Assembly: GCA_036677145.1 (NCBI GenBank)
Contig: JAKFFF010000018.1
Location: forward strand, 1-64,000
DNA: 64,000 nucleotides
Direction of reading: 5' to 3'
Origin: CADEED01 sp036677145
GTDB lineage: Bacteria > Pseudomonadota > Gammaproteobacteria > Steroidobacterales > Steroidobacteraceae
Part shown: piece by piece, positions 31,666-40,005 of the stretch
Layout: each line of letters begins with the position of its first letter
Position numbering within the stretch: the first letter of the stretch is position 1
Position numbers and translations under genes: made by a program
Notes under the pieces: model-generated
Seen by the model: only the letters and a program-made list of their open reading frames with translations
Told to the model about the DNA's origin: nothing
Databases searched by the model: none

Positions 31666-32643
31666 TCAGGCGGGATCCTGCGCAGCGGCCGTGAATTGCC
31701 ACGCGGGGTCGCGACACAGTCCGCAATCCTTGCCGACGAAGGCGCGCGCCGCGCCCGGATCGCCGCGCAGCTGCCACTCGAGCCAGGCTACGACCGCGGC
31801 CGCGGCTTTTCCGCCATTGGGCTCCCAGTACGTGCCGCCGTGACCCACGCCCACCAGGTTGCCGAGAAACGCCGGCACATGTTTGATCCTGCCGAAATCG
31901 TCCATCCCGTTCTTGTAGGCGATGTCGGTTTCGCCGCCCAGGATGTAGAACGTCGGCGTGTGCAGCTTGTCGAGCAGGGCTTTCGATACGTCGATCCCCG
32001 AGATTCCCTGAAAGCCGTCGTTGAAGATTCCGCTGTTCATCACGATCAGGGTTTTCACGCGCGGATCGGAGGCGATCTGCAGGGCCTGCAGGCCTCCGCA
32101 GCTGAAGCCCGAAATCGCGACGGCGGCGCTGTCGATCTTGCCGAAATAGGGACTCTTCGCATCGGAGTTCTGCGCCAGCGCCCAGTCCAGCGCGGACAGC
32201 AGATCCGCGGCGCGCGTCGGCGGAGCCGGCAATCGCGGCGGGTTGCCCTCGGGAGCCCGGGGGGCGGACGGCGCCGCCGGGGGAACCGTTGCTCCAGGGC
32301 CCGAGCGGATGCGTCCCGGCGCGATGGCGAGATATCCGTGCGAGGCGATCTCGAGCAGATGAAGGCGCGAGCTCGCTCCATCATCGGAGCAGGCGCCGTT
32401 ACCGAATATGTAAATGCCCAGCTTGCCGGCACCCAGCTTGCCGAGATCCGCGGGCCGATAGATCACGTGGTCGGGCAGGGAAGGCGTTTCTTCCTTCATC
32501 GCCGGATATTTGCCGGTGCCCGGCGTGTCCGGAATTGCACTGTGATTCGACTGGCCCAGGGTTTCGCCGGAGATGGACAGCGCCGCGAGGCCGGCAATCG
32601 CGCATGACACGATGAGCGGATGGCGGTCGAATTTTACTTTCAT
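31666..32643 (-). CDS. Exported alpha/beta hydrolase (dienelactone hydrolase-like)
   Basis: 325 residues with a signal peptide (MKVKFDRHPLIVSCAIAGLAALSIS). The nucleophile elbow is ISGFSCGGLQAL and the catalytic His lies in VGVGHGGTYWEPNGG. A Pro-rich insert spans about 117-140. Two cysteines near the C-terminus (CGLCRD) may form a disulfide. The protein resembles poly-ester and chlorophyllase-like hydrolases, but no substrate can be named. It is transcribed leftward from a long intergenic region containing two perfect palindromes, one (32688-32706) 45 bases from the start codon. Confidence 0.75.
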   Translation of the reverse strand: MKVKFDRHPLIVSCAIAGLAALSISGETLGQSNHSAIPDTPGTGKYPAMKEETPSLPDHVIYRPADLGKLGAGKLGIYIFGNGACSDDGASSRLHLLEIASHGYLAIAPGRIRSGPGATVPPAAPSAPRAPEGNPPRLPAPPTRAADLLSALDWALAQNSDAKSPYFGKIDSAAVAISGFSCGGLQALQIASDPRVKTLIVMNSGIFNDGFQGISGIDVSKALLDKLHTPTFYILGGETDIAYKNGMDDFGRIKHVPAFLGNLVGVGHGGTYWEPNGGKAAAAVVAWLEWQLRGDPGAARAFVGKDCGLCRDPAWQFTAAAQDPA

Positions 32644-32687
32644 GCGGAGTTCTCTTGCCCGATTGGGATTGATTTGCGACTGACTCT

Positions 32688-32706
32688 AATCAGGCGCCAC
32701 CTGATT
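32688..32706. promoter_or_regulatory. Perfect palindrome, candidate operator of the leftward hydrolase
   Basis: AATCAGG-CGCCA-CCTGATT is a perfect 7+5+7 inverted repeat lying 45 bases upstream of the hydrolase start at 32643. The size suits a dimeric repressor; no matching regulator gene is adjacent. Confidence 0.5.
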
Positions 32707-32767
32707 TGCTACGCGTGAAATTCGCGTATGCTCCGAGGAAGGGAGGTGCTCCATCCAATAAATCGAG

Positions 32768-32783
32768 CGCGATAATCATCGCG
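32768..32783. promoter_or_regulatory. Perfect palindrome, candidate operator in the hydrolase/TBDR interval
   Basis: CGCGAT-AATC-ATCGCG is a perfect 6+4+6 inverted repeat, 204 bases before the TBDR start and about 125 bases from the hydrolase start. It differs in sequence from the 32688 palindrome, suggesting two different regulators. Confidence 0.4.
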
Positions 32784-32986
32784 TTTACGCCAATGGAATT
32801 GAGCATCGGCTCGGTGTCATGCGAATATGATTAGAAATCTGATATCGCAGTTGACAAAAATTCGATTAGACGCGCATGTGCATCCGGTGGACTAATAAAA
32901 GGATCACATGCAGGTGAAACCCGTAACGCACGGTCGAGGCGGCGGGTGTTGAGAAAAAAGTTTATTAGCACTAAGAGGGGGTGCGC

Positions 32987-35900
32987 GTGAAAGCCAAATC
33001 AAAGTTGGGTCATTTCGTATTGGGAACGTCCGCCATTGCGATGGCGGTTGCATCGGCAATTGCTTCGGCGCAGGCCGAACAAGCGGAAAACAACGCCGCG
33101 AAACCGGTTCAGAGCTCGTCCGAGGAGGCTGACGAAAACGCAATCGTCGTCACCGGCATTCGTGCCGCTCTCGAAACAGCGGCCGAAATCAAGCGTCGTG
33201 CGGACACATTCGTCGACTCGGTCACCGCGTCCGACGTCACGAGTCTGCCCGACCTGTCAGTCGCCGAAGCGTTGCAGCGCATTCCCGGCGTGACGGTTTC
33301 GCGTTTCCCCACGACGGGCGGCGCTTCGCCGGACTTCCCGTCACCGGAAGGCCGCGGCAACCTGATCCGCGGCTTGGGTTTCATCCGTTCTGAATTCAAC
33401 GGCCGCGACGCGTTTTCCGCCAACGGCGGCCGCGCGCTCGACTGGTCGAGCATTCCGCCAGAGCTCGTCGGTGGAATCGACGTCTACAAGAACCAGTCTG
33501 CCGATCTCATCGAAGGTGGCATCGGCGGCACGATCAACCTGCGCACATTGGAGCCATTCGATCGCTCGGGGCACATCGCCGCGTTTTCGGCGGATGGCAC
33601 CTATGGGGATCTCGGCGAAAAATGGTCTCCGTCATACGCGGCGGTTGTCGGCAATCGCTGGGATACCGACGCCGCAGGCGAGTTCGGCGTCCTGGCGTCC
33701 TATTCCAGATCGAAGCTCCGCTCCGCGATCAACGGCTGGCAACAAGGTGCGCCGACGCCGCGCACGGATGTGACGCAACAAGAATGGCCGAACGACCTCG
33801 ACAGGCGGGACGCCTTGGACGGTGTGCCGGCCTCTGATATTCAGGCCTACGTGCCGGGATTCCAGCTGCGTACCAACGATGTCGATCGCGACCGCGAAAG
33901 CTACTACCTGGCGCTGCAGTGGCAGAAGGAATCGTTCCGCGCGACGGTCAAGTACGCCCGCGTCGAGAATTCGATCGATAGCCTCGAGCACACCACGGAG
34001 TGGTTCCCGAATCACAACAGCGGCGCTGCGTTCACGGTCAGCGATCTGCGCATGAACGACGGTTGGTCGACGCCGGGAATCTCGATTTGCAACGGCGATG
34101 GTGGCCGCATCAATGGCACCCCGGGCAATCCCAATGGCGACGGACAAAACCCTGGCGATTGCGAAACGATGGTTCCGGCAACGGGCCTGATGGAGTCGGG
34201 CTTGGTATCCAGTCAGATCGATGCCTGGACCGGTGCATACGGTTTGGGTGTCGGTACGCTCGGCGTGGGCAAGCACGAAAAGGCGACGACCGAAGACATC
34301 AGCTTGAACATGAAGTTCAACGCCACCGAAAAACTGTTCCTGGAGTTCGATGCCCAGCTGACCAAGGCCGATGCGAGCTACGTCGAAGTCTGGGGTGGCG
34401 GCACGTTCTTCTCGGACGTGTTCGTGAATCCGGACCTGGAAAGGCCGACGGTCGAGTTCCGCATCAACCCGGCCACCGGCATCAACCAGGATCAAACGCG
34501 AGATCTCGGTACCGGCCGGTTGCCGGTTCCGACTTCGACCGCTGATCCGAGCAACGCGTTCTGGCTGTTTGCTTCCGATTCTTTCCGCGAAGGCACGGGC
34601 GAATTGAAGGCGTTCCGCGCCGATTCGCGCTACGAATTCGGGGAAGATTCGTGGTTCAAGGCCGTGCGTTTCGGCGTGCGTCACTCCGAGCGTGAGCAGA
34701 TCAACAAGGAAATCGGCGGCAACTGGGGCGCCATCGCCCCCGCTTGGGCGGGCCGCTACGGTGTGTTCTCGGAAATGGACACGCCCGCTTACGAGCTCAT
34801 CGATTTCAAGAACTTCTTCCGTGGTGGTGTGGTGCAAGGCGCCAACACCAGATTCCCGTACATTCGCAGCGATCTGCTGATGAATTACAGCGCAATGCGC
34901 AATTACCTGATCAACGAACCGGATATCGGGACCAATCATCCCTGGGCGCCACGTGGCAACCTGGATGGAACCGGCGCGTATCGTCCGGAAGACATCTCCG
35001 ACGTCACCGAAGAAACGCAGAACGCCTATGTGCGGTTCGATTTCGGTAGCGACATCGGCAGCAATGGCATGTCGATCGATGCGAACATCGGCGTTCGGTT
35101 CTCGAAGTCCGACCTCTCATCGAACGGTTCGCTCGCGTACGACGACTTCGATGCGGATGCGCCGCCGCCCGACCCGGACAACCGGGCTCCGGGTACGGAA
35201 TCGCGCGACCATGCGCGTGATTTCCTGCCGGAGACGACGGCTTACCTCGAGCAGGCGGCAACCCCGTACTCCGTCGACCAGAGTGACACGCAGTGGCTGC
35301 CGTCCCTCAACGTGAAGTGGAACCTGAGCGACAACAGCCTGGTGCGCTTCGGTGCCAGCAAGGCTCTGACGCGTCCGAACATTCAGGATCTGCGTGCTAC
35401 GCGCCTCGTGGGCGCCAGCACGACGCGCACCAGTTTCCCGCAGATTACGGATCCACTTGATCCGTTGTACGGCGTGGATCGTGGCGCGCAGGACATCTCC
35501 ATCGGCCGCATCACCATCACGCGTGGTAATCCCGATCTGAAGCCGACGACTGCGGTCAACCTGGACCTCTCCTACGAGTGGTATTTCCAGGGCGGCTACC
35601 TGTCGGCGGCGGTGTTCAAGAAGGATCTCAAGAACATCATCACCAACGGTGATCTGACGCTGGGTCAAGTTACGCTCGACGGACAAACGGTCGACGTGGT
35701 GTACAACGGCCCGATCAACCAGGCGAAGGCCGATGTCAAAGGCTTCGAACTGGCGTACCAGCAGTTCTTCGACCGGTTGCCGGGCTGGATGTCTCATCTC
35801 GGCGTGCAGGCCAACTACACCAACATCCAGGCCGAGGCGGATCCGCCGGGCATGGGTGTGGACGCCAACAATGACGGCGTACCGGAGGATGTCACCCAGG

Positions 35901-36259
35901 CATTCCGCTTCGGTGTGAGAGACCTGTTGGGACAATCCGAGCACATTGCCAACCTGGTCGGTATCTATCAGGACGAGAAGATGGAGTTCCGGCTGGCCTA
36001 CAACTGGCGCTCCGAGTACTTGACGACCTACCGCGACTGGGTGTCCGGCAATCCGATCTATAATTCCTCAAGCGGATTGCTCGACGGTTCTTTCCGGTAC
36101 GATTTCAACGAGCATTTCCAGGTCAGTGCCTCCGTGTCGAACATCTTCGACAAGAAGGAAAAGGCGGAAATGATGTTGAACGAGACGGGTCAGATGGCAC
36201 CGCGCTTCGCGTTCCTCAACGATCGTCGTATGGTCTTTGGAATGCGTTACCAGTTCTGA
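32987..36259 (+). CDS. TonB-dependent receptor, large Xanthomonas/Caulobacter type (TIGR01782-like)
   Basis: 1090 residues from GTG 32987, seven bases after GAGGGG; an in-frame GTG at 32981 is too close to that site. The signal peptide is KLGHFVLGTSAIAMAVASAIASAQA. The TonB box region is ENAIVVTGIRAAL. The plug shows TSLPDLSVAEALQRIPGVTVSR, LDWSSIPPELVGGIDVYKNQSADLIEGGIGGTINL, characteristic of large receptors found with tryptophan-halogenase genes in Caulobacter, Sphingomonads and Xanthomonads. The C-terminus is FGMRYQF. It heads the halogenase cluster but is separated from it by a strong hairpin terminator. Saccharide import is usual for the family; the ligand here is unknown. Confidence 0.93.
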   Translation: MKAKSKLGHFVLGTSAIAMAVASAIASAQAEQAENNAAKPVQSSSEEADENAIVVTGIRAALETAAEIKRRADTFVDSVTASDVTSLPDLSVAEALQRIPGVTVSRFPTTGGASPDFPSPEGRGNLIRGLGFIRSEFNGRDAFSANGGRALDWSSIPPELVGGIDVYKNQSADLIEGGIGGTINLRTLEPFDRSGHIAAFSADGTYGDLGEKWSPSYAAVVGNRWDTDAAGEFGVLASYSRSKLRSAINGWQQGAPTPRTDVTQQEWPNDLDRRDALDGVPASDIQAYVPGFQLRTNDVDRDRESYYLALQWQKESFRATVKYARVENSIDSLEHTTEWFPNHNSGAAFTVSDLRMNDGWSTPGISICNGDGGRINGTPGNPNGDGQNPGDCETMVPATGLMESGLVSSQIDAWTGAYGLGVGTLGVGKHEKATTEDISLNMKFNATEKLFLEFDAQLTKADASYVEVWGGGTFFSDVFVNPDLERPTVEFRINPATGINQDQTRDLGTGRLPVPTSTADPSNAFWLFASDSFREGTGELKAFRADSRYEFGEDSWFKAVRFGVRHSEREQINKEIGGNWGAIAPAWAGRYGVFSEMDTPAYELIDFKNFFRGGVVQGANTRFPYIRSDLLMNYSAMRNYLINEPDIGTNHPWAPRGNLDGTGAYRPEDISDVTEETQNAYVRFDFGSDIGSNGMSIDANIGVRFSKSDLSSNGSLAYDDFDADAPPPDPDNRAPGTESRDHARDFLPETTAYLEQAATPYSVDQSDTQWLPSLNVKWNLSDNSLVRFGASKALTRPNIQDLRATRLVGASTTRTSFPQITDPLDPLYGVDRGAQDISIGRITITRGNPDLKPTTAVNLDLSYEWYFQGGYLSAAVFKKDLKNIITNGDLTLGQVTLDGQTVDVVYNGPINQAKADVKGFELAYQQFFDRLPGWMSHLGVQANYTNIQAEADPPGMGVDANNDGVPEDVTQAFRFGVRDLLGQSEHIANLVGIYQDEKMEFRLAYNWRSEYLTTYRDWVSGNPIYNSSSGLLDGSFRYDFNEHFQVSASVSNIFDKKEKAEMMLNETGQMAPRFAFLNDRRMVFGMRYQF

Positions 36260-36284
36260 GTCAAATCAGAATCGGGACTTGCAA

Positions 36285-36312
36285 AAGGGCGGAGACGTAT
36301 GTCTCCGCCCTT
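36285..36312 (+). terminator. Strong hairpin terminator/attenuator after the TBDR
   Basis: AAGGGCGGAGAC (36285-36296), loop GTAT, GTCTCCGCCCTT (36301-36312): a perfect 12-pair stem with a tetraloop, followed by CTCATTC. It sits between the TBDR stop and the lipoprotein start and probably makes expression of downstream genes lower than that of the receptor. Confidence 0.75.
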
Positions 36313-36338
36313 CTCATTCACGAATAGAGGGATCAAGC

Positions 36339-36959
36339 ATGAAACGAGCCATCGGAGCTGCGGCTGCGGCCATCGTCATGTGGGGTTGTGCCACGTCCCC
36401 GCCGCCAGCACCCGTTTACGAAGCGGCGACTGATATCAATGCTGCCGGCTACATCGCAATCCCGGCCGAAAATGGCAGATACGCGGTTGCCTACACCGGC
36501 ACCAGGGGAATGTCGCGCGAACAGGTGGCGGAGTTTGCGTTGCTGCGCGCGGCCGAATTTACTGCGGAGTCCGGTCAGGAATGGTTCGCGGTGATCAACA
36601 CCAAGAACCAGAACGTCCAGCTCGTGCAGTCGAAGGAAGATCTGAAAGGCCGCAGTGGCGGCGGTTTCCTCGGCGGGCCAGGCGGTAGCAGCACCGGTGC
36701 GGCTGGCACCGGCGGGCCGGCGTCGCGGGGCACGGTGGATGCCACAACAGGCGGCGGCGCGACGGCAGGCGGATTCGGTGGCGGTGCGCCGCCGACGCAG
36801 GTGCTGGAGCGGTGGACTCCGCCGACGGTTCCGCAGACCGTCATCGTGATCCAGATGGGTTCAGGCGAGCAGGCCAAATTCCCCGGGCTCGACAAGGCGC
36901 CGGAAATCTTCTCCGCAAAGACCGTCTCGAGCGAGATCCGCGCGAAGATGAAGCCCTGA
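36339..36959 (+). CDS. Putative lipoprotein with Gly-rich region
   Basis: 206 residues from ATG 36339, which has GAGGG eight bases upstream; a longer open frame would overlap the terminator. The N-terminus MKRAIGAAAAAIVMWGCATSPPP looks like a lipoprotein signal (Cys17). Residues about 30-95 form a small domain (AGYIAIPAENGRYAVAYTGTRGMSREQVAEFALLRAAEFT) of the kind in exported proteins of unknown role that gather at the cell envelope. A Gly/Ser/Thr-rich stretch (about 104-150) and a short C-terminal segment follow. It precedes the halogenase genes by 37 bases. Its function is unknown. Confidence 0.7.
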   Translation: MKRAIGAAAAAIVMWGCATSPPPAPVYEAATDINAAGYIAIPAENGRYAVAYTGTRGMSREQVAEFALLRAAEFTAESGQEWFAVINTKNQNVQLVQSKEDLKGRSGGGFLGGPGGSSTGAAGTGGPASRGTVDATTGGGATAGGFGGGAPPTQVLERWTPPTVPQTVIVIQMGSGEQAKFPGLDKAPEIFSAKTVSSEIRAKMKP

Positions 36960-36996
36960 ATGCGGGTCGATTTCCCGCGGTGAGTGCCGCGTTGCC

Positions 36997-38520
36997 ATGC
37001 AAATCGAGCGCATATGCATAGTAGGAGGGGGCACTGCCGGATGGATGACAGCGGCGGCTCTCTCGCACAAGTTGAAGGGCCTGCCAGTTGCCATCCAGCT
37101 GGTGGAGTCCGATGAAATCGGAACCGTCGGGGTAGGCGAGGCCACCCTTCCGCACATCCGCAATTTCAACAATGCGCTGAACATCAGCGAGCCGGCGCTG
37201 ATGAAAGCGACCGAGGCCACGATCAAGCTCGGCATCGAGTTCTGCGATTGGGGACGGATCGGCGATCGCTACATTCACCCGTTCGGCGACTTCGGGCCGA
37301 ACGTCAACGGCGTCCCGTTCTACCAATTCTGGTTGCGATTGCGGGAGCTCGGTGATTCTTCGCGCCTCGACGAATATGCGCTCGGGATCGTCCTGGCCGA
37401 GATGGGGCGCTTCACGATGCCCGGCACGGACCCCGCGCGCGTCGAATCCACTTTCCGCTACGCATACCAGTTCGATGCGACCCGCTACGCGCGATTCCTG
37501 CGTCAGTATTCGGAAGCCAACGGAGTCGTGCGCACCGAAGGCAAGGTCGTCGATGTAAAACTCGACTCCGAGTCCGGCTTCGTCGAGTCCGTGAAGCTCG
37601 ACCGTGGCGACATCCTGACCGCCGACCTGTTCGTGGATTGTTCCGGCTTTCGGGGCCTGCTCATCGAACAGCAGCTCAAGACGGGATATGAAGATTGGAG
37701 TCAGTGGCTGCCCTGCAATCGGGCCGTTGCCGTCCCATGTGAATCACGGGGGCCGCTGCTGCCGCTGACCCGCGCCACGGCGCGCAAGTCGGGCTGGCAA
37801 TGGCGGATTCCGCTGCAGCATCGCGTGGGCAACGGACTCGTGTATTGCAGCGATTTCATCTCCGAAGACGAAGCGACCGAGTTCATCCTGGGCAATCTGG
37901 AAGGGCCGGCGCTCGCCGCGCCTAACAAGCTGCGCTTCACGACGGGCAGGCGGCGCCTTTTCTGGAACAAGAATGTGGTGGCGATCGGGCTGTCAGCCGG
38001 ATTCCTGGAGCCGCTCGAATCGACGTCGATCCACCTGATCCATGAAGGCGTCACCGAACTGGTCCAGCTGTTTCCCGACAAACGGTTCGCCCAATCCGAC
38101 GCGGACGAATACAACCGGCGCATGGGCGTGAACTTCGAACGCGTGCGCGACTTCCTGCTGCTGCACTACGTCGCCACTCAGCGTGACGACAGCCCGATGT
38201 GGCAACACTTCCGCAATCTGAAGCTGACCGACAGCCTGCAGGAAAAGATCGACGCCTGGACGACCCGCGGCCACATCATCAAATACGAATTCGGCGTCTT
38301 CCTGCCGCCCAGTTGGATCGCGGTGCTGATCGGACAGAATCTGCTGCCCCGGGGTTACGACCGGCGAGTGGATGCGGCACCGAAGGATGTTCTCATCAGG
38401 AATGCCGCGGCCATCAAGCAGGGAGTCCGCGCAGCGGCCCTGAAGGCACCAGACCACGCCGCGTACCTCAGGCAGATCGGCGCCGCATCCGATACCGCGC
38501 CCATGGTCGCCAGAGCCTGA
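36997..38520 (+). CDS. Tryptophan-halogenase-family flavoprotein, copy 1
   Basis: 507 residues. FAD-binding GGGTAGW (10-16), EATLP and VDCSGFRG, plus the family-diagnostic GWQWRIP (266-272) and EPLESTSIH, identify a flavin-dependent halogenase-type enzyme. In PrnA and RebH a catalytic Lys sits in the motif AIKF; the aligned position here is Glu81 (KLGIEF), although Lys77 is nearby. The second catalytic residue (Glu of EST) is kept. Such genes follow large TBDRs in many Proteobacteria and their substrate is unknown. No clear ribosome site is visible at the start. A dedicated flavin reductase is not present. Confidence 0.9.
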   Translation: MQIERICIVGGGTAGWMTAAALSHKLKGLPVAIQLVESDEIGTVGVGEATLPHIRNFNNALNISEPALMKATEATIKLGIEFCDWGRIGDRYIHPFGDFGPNVNGVPFYQFWLRLRELGDSSRLDEYALGIVLAEMGRFTMPGTDPARVESTFRYAYQFDATRYARFLRQYSEANGVVRTEGKVVDVKLDSESGFVESVKLDRGDILTADLFVDCSGFRGLLIEQQLKTGYEDWSQWLPCNRAVAVPCESRGPLLPLTRATARKSGWQWRIPLQHRVGNGLVYCSDFISEDEATEFILGNLEGPALAAPNKLRFTTGRRRLFWNKNVVAIGLSAGFLEPLESTSIHLIHEGVTELVQLFPDKRFAQSDADEYNRRMGVNFERVRDFLLLHYVATQRDDSPMWQHFRNLKLTDSLQEKIDAWTTRGHIIKYEFGVFLPPSWIAVLIGQNLLPRGYDRRVDAAPKDVLIRNAAAIKQGVRAAALKAPDHAAYLRQIGAASDTAPMVARA

Positions 38521-38546
38521 CCAGACGTGGCGAGCAATCCCCAGTC

Positions 38547-40001
38547 GTGAAACCCCTGGAGCGCATCGTCGTCTGCGGCAGCGGTGTTGCCGCTCATCTG
38601 ACCGCGGTGGCGCTCGCCCGCCAGTTGCCACCGACGATTCGAATCGTCTGGGTCAATGGCGCGGATTCGCGGGATGCGGATCTTTTTTTCGGCGGCGTCA
38701 CCGCACCCTCCGCATATGCCTTCAATCTCGCGGCAGGGATTTCAGAGCCTCGCCTGATGGTCGATACCGATTCGACTTTCTCCTGGGGCACCCATTTTCG
38801 GGACTGGGGAGCGGAGAACGTTTCGTGGGTTCAGTGCTCCCACCTGGCGTTGCCAGTCATCAATGGCGTCCTGTTCCATCATTACTTGTGGCGTCTCGGA
38901 ATCGACCAGCTCGAACCATTCCTGACGCCGGCTGTTGCCGCTCGCCGCGGCGTGTTCGCACATCCCGTCGACAAGGGACCCAAGCTCCTCACGCGCGCGG
39001 AGTATGGCTACCAGATCAATCCTTATTCTTACGTCGCGCCCTTTGCGGCGGCGGCGCGGGCATTGCGAGTCGAAACCGTCACCGCGGAGATCTCCAATGT
39101 CGAATGCGGCGAGGGAACGATTTCCGCGCTCCATCTTTCCGACGGCCGCGTGATCGCAGCGGATCTGTTTGTGGATTGCACTGGGCCAGATGCGCGACTG
39201 CTTTCACGCCTGGGCGTTGAAGCCCCGGTTGGGCGGCGGCTGCGAGCCGCGTTGAGTCAAGTTCACACGGAAAAAATCGGTCCGCCGTGCCGGAGCGTGA
39301 TCGCGCGCGATTTCGGCTGGCAGTCCGAGACGTCGCTGAAGACAAGTGTTGCCCGGCTGACTGTTTATGCTCCGGAAACGGAAAGCGAGGCGATCGCAGC
39401 ACACGGCGATGCTCAACATACCGGCGAGATCACGCTGGGCCGCCGCGCCAGCGCCTGGATGGGCAACTGCGTCGCCATCGGGCACGCCGCCTCGGTTCTC
39501 GAGCCGTTGAGCCACGCACCGATGTTGCTCCTCGAGCGGGAAATCGACCGGCTGCTGACTCTCGTCCCATTCTCGCGCGACATGTCAGTGGAGCGCCGCG
39601 AATACAATCGACAGGGCGCCGAGGACTACACTCACGCGGAGATCTTCAACCGCGCGCTGTTTGAAACGCCGCTCAAGGCGCAGACGGACTTCTGGCTTGC
39701 GGCCCGCGCCGAACCACCGCATGAAAAGCTCGTTCAAAAGCTCACCCAGTTCGAGAGCCGGGGATTGCTGGCGGCGTTCGATCTCGAGCCGTTCACTCCC
39801 GAAGAATGGGTCATCTTGCATCACGGCATGCGCCGGCGGCCGCTACGCTACGACCGAATGGCCGACCGCACGCCCGAGGGGGAGGTGCGCCCGATGTTCG
39901 ACACGATGCGGCGCGAAATCGAGAACCTGGTGAAAACGATGCCGACTCACAATGACTACATGATCGGCCTGGTGCGGTACCTCAGGCAAAACCAGAAATG
40001 A
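38547..40001 (+). CDS. Degenerate tryptophan-halogenase paralogue, probably not a halogenase
   Basis: 484 residues from GTG 38547. The length, overall layout and patches such as FRDWG, LFVDCTGPDA, NCVAIGHAASVLEPLS and the C-terminal MPTHNDYM show kinship with the flanking halogenases. All diagnostic elements have decayed: GGGxAGW is GSGVAAH, EATIP is VTAPS, the catalytic-Lys region is TFSWGTHF, WxWxIP is FGWQSETSL, and the catalytic EST is SHAP. The frame is intact and it is tightly packed between neighbours (26-base and 4-base gaps), so it is retained. A partner or regulatory subunit, or a changed reaction, is likely. Confidence 0.8.
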   Translation: MKPLERIVVCGSGVAAHLTAVALARQLPPTIRIVWVNGADSRDADLFFGGVTAPSAYAFNLAAGISEPRLMVDTDSTFSWGTHFRDWGAENVSWVQCSHLALPVINGVLFHHYLWRLGIDQLEPFLTPAVAARRGVFAHPVDKGPKLLTRAEYGYQINPYSYVAPFAAAARALRVETVTAEISNVECGEGTISALHLSDGRVIAADLFVDCTGPDARLLSRLGVEAPVGRRLRAALSQVHTEKIGPPCRSVIARDFGWQSETSLKTSVARLTVYAPETESEAIAAHGDAQHTGEITLGRRASAWMGNCVAIGHAASVLEPLSHAPMLLLEREIDRLLTLVPFSRDMSVERREYNRQGAEDYTHAEIFNRALFETPLKAQTDFWLAARAEPPHEKLVQKLTQFESRGLLAAFDLEPFTPEEWVILHHGMRRRPLRYDRMADRTPEGEVRPMFDTMRREIENLVKTMPTHNDYMIGLVRYLRQNQK

Positions 40002-40005
40002 GCTC

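Larger units (their letters stand above)
32644..32986. promoter_or_regulatory. 343-base regulatory intergenic region between hydrolase and TBDR
   Basis: This is the longest non-coding stretch, clearly more A+T-rich than the surroundings. It holds two perfect inverted repeats (listed separately), a TTGACA at 32851-32856 without a convincing -10, and GAGGGG before the TBDR GTG start. Divergent promoters for the hydrolase and the TBDR are expected here. No small open frame with a ribosome site stands out. Confidence 0.6.

Noticed and set aside
36962..36991. Two overlapping five-pair stems before halogenase copy 1 (GCGGG/CCCGC and CGCGG/CCGCG) that look like a switch
   Set aside because: Stems of five G-C pairs occur often by chance at this base composition and there is no leader peptide or U-tract.
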